Below, one piece after another: positions 15,840-18,299 of a DNA stretch of 18,299 bases. The stretch is taken from positions 1-18,299 of the forward strand of contig CAZEMR010000058.1 in NCBI GenBank assembly GCA_964513465.1. Direction: 5' to 3'. The notes beneath the pieces were generated by a model. It did not search any database. It was not told the DNA's origin and saw nothing but the letters and a program-made list of their open reading frames with translations. How positions within the stretch are numbered: the stretch's first letter is position 1; each line of letters begins with the position of its first letter. This DNA is from CAZEMR01 sp964513465 (GTDB taxonomy: Bacteria; Bacteroidota; Ignavibacteria; Kapaibacteriales; UBA2268). The position numbers and the translations under genes are program-made.

Positions 15840-15894
15840 CTTTGTTAATTAAATATATATAATTGCTAAAATTGAAATTCCCGACTAAACCAAA

Positions 15895-17355
15895 TCACTC
15901 ATGGCGGAGCGCCTCGACCGGATCGATTCGCGCAGCGCGGTATGCCGGATAGACGCCAGCCGCAAGGCTTACGCACATCGAGAATCCCAGCGCGCCGAAT
16001 ATCAGCCATAGCGGGAAGTGGAACATATCGATCGAGCTGGCTGCGTCGGGCTTCAGATAGCCGTTGATTACCAGATTGGCAATCTCTGTGATTACCCACC
16101 CCGCGGCCAGTCCCAGCGCGCCTCCGATCAGTCCGATGATTATCGCCTCCACGAAAAACACAAGCCGTATGTCGCCTTCGCCGCCGCCTATGGCCTTCAT
16201 TACGCCGATTTCGCGCGTGCGCTCGAGTATCGACATCACCATTGTATTGATAATTCCCAGCGCCGCGACTATCAGCGCGACTATGCCGATTGCGCCCAGT
16301 ATTCCGTCTATAAATATAAATGCGGTGCGGATCTGGTCGAGCTGGTCGGCCAGCGAGAATGTATGAAAATTCATTTCGTCGAGCTTCTTGCGGACGGCCT
16401 CCATGTCGGACATGCTTTCCGCACGGACGTATATCGAATTATACGTGCTGGCGGCCGAGTCCGATTTGCTGCGATCGCCGAGCACATCCCAGATGCTGTG
16501 GATATTAGTGCGCGGGAGCTCTGCGGCGCGTGCGACCGGGATCACCGCGTCGGCGCTCATCCGGCCATTGCCCATCGGCGAGTTTTCCTCGAGTATGCCG
16601 CAGATTTCGAATTCGTGCGGTACGCTCTCGAACGGATTGACGTCCTGCGCTTTGTTGAAGTCGGCCTTGTCGTCGCCGAACATCATGCCCATCACCATCC
16701 GCCCGGCCATGCTCTTGATTTTCTCGCCGCTGATTACGGCCGTGACGATATTTATTTTATGGCCGATTAACTCATTCGGAGTCATCAGCTTAACGCCGGC
16801 TGCCGAATCCGCTGCATCGAGCTTTTGATTCTTTTCTTTTTTAATAATTATATTCAGCCGCCGAAGCATATCCTCGGATAAAACGATTTTTGCGGCGGTA
16901 TCGCTTTTGAAATATTCGCCCCACTTAATCCCTTTATATGGCGGATAGTTGCCCATTTCGGCGGGCATTGCGCGGATCGAAGTCGAAACCTTGTTCGTAT
17001 CGAATTCCAGGCTGGCCGGAAACGAAACCTCGGCGAATGCAATCTCGACGCCGTCGATTCCTTGGATAATCGCAAGCGTGGAATCATTAAGCGGAGGCGA
17101 GATTTTCTTTTCTTTGTCAATCAAGCCATCCTCTAAGTCGTCCAGATTGATTTCAGCGCTGGTTACGAACAGGCTTGTGAATAAGTCATTCTTTTTAAAT
17201 ACATTTACGATATTTTCCTCCATTCCCGCGCCGAAGGAAACCATCGAGCTTAGCGTTGCAATTCCGATTATCACACCGAGCGTGGTCAGGATTGTCCTCA
17301 GTATCGCCCGGCGGAGATTGTATTGCGCCATATCGAGCGCGTCAGACAGCTTCAT
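15895..17355 (-). CDS. MacB/FtsX-type ABC transporter permease
   Basis: The 486-residue protein has the MacB-type layout: a cytoplasmic amphipathic start (MKLSDALDMAQYNLRRAILR), first membrane helix (about 20-40), a large periplasmic domain (about 45-340) and an FtsX domain with three membrane helices (about 345-370, 395-425, 445-470). The conserved NTMVMSILERTREIGVMKAIG block couples to the ATPase, and it ends with PAYRAARIDPVEALRHE. Such permeases are mechanotransmitters that drive efflux, toxin export or lipoprotein movement rather than forming a simple channel. The start overlaps the ATPase gene by 14 bases, and GGGGGC inside that gene provides a ribosome site. No membrane fusion protein or outer-membrane factor is in the window. 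Substrate is unknown. Confidence 0.93.
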   Translation of the reverse strand: MKLSDALDMAQYNLRRAILRTILTTLGVIIGIATLSSMVSFGAGMEENIVNVFKKNDLFTSLFVTSAEINLDDLEDGLIDKEKKISPPLNDSTLAIIQGIDGVEIAFAEVSFPASLEFDTNKVSTSIRAMPAEMGNYPPYKGIKWGEYFKSDTAAKIVLSEDMLRRLNIIIKKEKNQKLDAADSAAGVKLMTPNELIGHKINIVTAVISGEKIKSMAGRMVMGMMFGDDKADFNKAQDVNPFESVPHEFEICGILEENSPMGNGRMSADAVIPVARAAELPRTNIHSIWDVLGDRSKSDSAASTYNSIYVRAESMSDMEAVRKKLDEMNFHTFSLADQLDQIRTAFIFIDGILGAIGIVALIVAALGIINTMVMSILERTREIGVMKAIGGGEGDIRLVFFVEAIIIGLIGGALGLAAGWVITEIANLVINGYLKPDAASSIDMFHFPLWLIFGALGFSMCVSLAAGVYPAYRAARIDPVEALRHE

Positions 17356-18058
17356 TGGCGCCCCCGTTCGATCTGTTGTCCTCGATTGTCAGTATCCGGC
17401 CGTCTTTCAGCGTAATAATTCGATCGGACACCCGAGTGGCGATCTCCATTTCGTGGGTAATCATCAGAATCGTGATGCCGCGGTCGCGGTTGAGATGCTC
17501 GAGCAGCGCCATAATCTCGGATGCGGTATTCGTATCCAGATTGCCCGTGGGCTCGTCCGCAAGCAGCATTTTCGGATTATTGGCCATCGCGCGCGCAATT
17601 GCCACACGCTGGGCCTCGCCGCCGGACATCTCCGATGGCTTATGGTTGATGCGGCCGGCCAGCCCCACGCTCTCGAGCAGTTCGCGCGCAATATCCTTGC
17701 GGCGGCTGCGCGGAATACCGGTGAATACCATCGGCAGCGTGACGTTATCCAGCGCCGAGCGGTATGAAATCAAGTTGAATGACTGGAAAATCATACCCAC
17801 AGAATTGCGCCGGTGCAGCTCGAGCGCTTTGCGGCTCATATCCGGCAGCCGCTCGCCGTCGAAGACGATTTCGCCGGTGTCGGGCGTATCCAGTCCGCCA
17901 ATCAGATTCAGCAGGGTGGATTTGCCCGAGCCGGAGCGTCCGACCACGGTGACAAACTCGCCGCGCGCCACCTCGAAGCTGACTCCGTTGAGCGCGGGGA
18001 TCGCAACCTTCTTTTTTCTATAAACCTTACTAAGATTTTCTACGATTAATATAGACAC
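17342..18058 (-). CDS. MacB/LolD-type ABC transporter ATP-binding protein
   Basis: This 238-residue ATPase carries Walker A GRSGSGKST (40-48), Q-loop Gln92 in FQSFNL, the signature MSGGE (144-148), Walker B MLLADEP (164-170) and H-loop His202 in ITHE. The NLISYRSALDNVTLPM region and the short length are typical of the MacB/LolD/FtsE group. It powers the permease encoded immediately downstream, whose start codon lies within its last codons. The start is GTG at 18058, preceded by GAGAGGG at suitable spacing; the next residues SILIVENLSKVY align with family N-termini. The signature begins with Met and ends with Glu rather than LSGGQ, a common variation in this group. Confidence 0.95.
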   Translation of the reverse strand: MSILIVENLSKVYRKKKVAIPALNGVSFEVARGEFVTVVGRSGSGKSTLLNLIGGLDTPDTGEIVFDGERLPDMSRKALELHRRNSVGMIFQSFNLISYRSALDNVTLPMVFTGIPRSRRKDIARELLESVGLAGRINHKPSEMSGGEAQRVAIARAMANNPKMLLADEPTGNLDTNTASEIMALLEHLNRDRGITILMITHEMEIATRVSDRIITLKDGRILTIEDNRSNGGANEAV

Positions 18059-18149
18059 AATACCCTCTCAGATTAATTTGAAACTCAAGAAATAATACGA
18101 AAAAATTGCGCAAAAGTTCCGAAAATTCTGAGGCAAAATATCGTTTAAT

Positions 18150-18167
18150 GTGTCACTGCGAGCGCAG
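18150..18167 (+). repeat. Dispersed intergenic repeat, right partial copy
   Basis: GTGTCACTGCGAGCGCAG matches the first half of the repeat core; the GAAGCAATCTC half is absent, so the copy is degenerate. Confidence 0.7.
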
Positions 18168-18187
18168 CTATCAGGCAAACATCCCCT

Positions 18188-18223
18188 CGTCACTGCGAGT
18201 AGCGCCAGCGACGAAGCAATCTC
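18188..18223 (+). repeat. Dispersed intergenic repeat, right copy 2
   Basis: It starts CGTCACTGCGAG and ends GACGAAGCAATCTC, with a short inserted segment between halves compared with the third copy. It is in the orientation opposite to the exact left copies. Confidence 0.85.
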
Positions 18224-18238
18224 TCCACGCCGCACCAT

Positions 18239-18267
18239 CGTCACTGCGAACGAAGTGAAGCAATCTC
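18239..18267 (+). repeat. Dispersed intergenic repeat, right copy 3
   Basis: CGTCACTGCGAA continues to GTGAAGCAATCTC, the compact form of the repeat. Similar CACTGCGAGCGAAGCGAAGCAATC sequences occur between genes in many unrelated bacteria. Confidence 0.85.
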
Positions 18268-18299
18268 TCTTCGTATTTAATTAGCTGTTGCGCTGCAAC

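Larger units (their letters stand above)
18059..18299. other. Upstream region of ABC operon with dispersed repeats
   Basis: The first 90 bases are AT-rich and should carry the ABC operon promoter, but no convincing hexamer pair was seen. From 18150 to the right the sequence is occupied by three repeats of the TCACTGCGA family. No gene was recognised. Confidence 0.55.

Noticed and set aside
16018..17767. Plus-strand open frames opposite the ABC genes
   Set aside because: They are antisense shadows of clear ABC motifs.

Overview
The window looks like part of a Gram-negative genome from the Bacteroidota/Chlorobiota side of the FCB group, possibly a Kapabacteria- or Ignavibacteria-like lineage. 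This is inferred from protein style, not from a marker gene. The giant secreted protein at the left edge has a GEVED domain, a parallel beta-helix closing on a DIGAxE-type motif, and a PVELGEF segment of the kind that often precedes type IX secretion sorting domains in those phyla. An LptF/LptG permease, an outer-membrane-type lipoprotein and a LolD/MacB-like ABC pair show a two-membrane cell. Genes have moderate GC; the spaces between them are very AT-rich.

Layout. Positions 1-5130 (minus): 5' part of a giant secreted multidomain protein, still open at the left edge (at least 1710 residues). Positions 5134-5421: AT-rich divergent promoter region. Positions 5422-6741 (plus): divergent aspartokinase with a GTG start, whose stop overlaps the stop of a convergent LptF/LptG permease (6738-8126, minus). 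Positions 8270-8728 (plus): SecG with an unusual proline/glutamine repeat tail, followed by a hairpin terminator. Positions 8784-12406 (minus): a three-gene run, purine nucleoside phosphorylase, then a YVTN beta-propeller lipoprotein, then a GAF-GAF-SpoIIE/RsbU-type phosphatase, the last two 8 bases apart. Upstream lies a gap (12407-12697) with a consensus -10 box and six GCA triplets spaced 10-11 bases apart. Positions 12698-13420 (minus): YggS/PLPBP PLP-homeostasis protein. Positions 13629-15578 (plus): exported S9 prolyl oligopeptidase with a strong terminator. Positions 15895-18058 (minus): overlapping ABC permease and ATPase genes, with clusters of one dispersed repeat family on both sides.

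Most of the window is housekeeping or envelope biology: protein export (SecG), LPS transport (LptF/G), lipoprotein or efflux ABC transport, peptide breakdown, purine salvage, PLP homeostasis and aspartate-family metabolism. I saw no CRISPR array, phage, transposase, tRNA or rRNA gene, and no obvious defence island. I did not find a clear new system. The best leads are the helically phased GCA array in front of the nucleoside phosphorylase, the coupled lipoprotein-phosphatase pair, the SecG repeat tail, the altered aspartokinase motif, and the repeat clusters bracketing the ABC operon.
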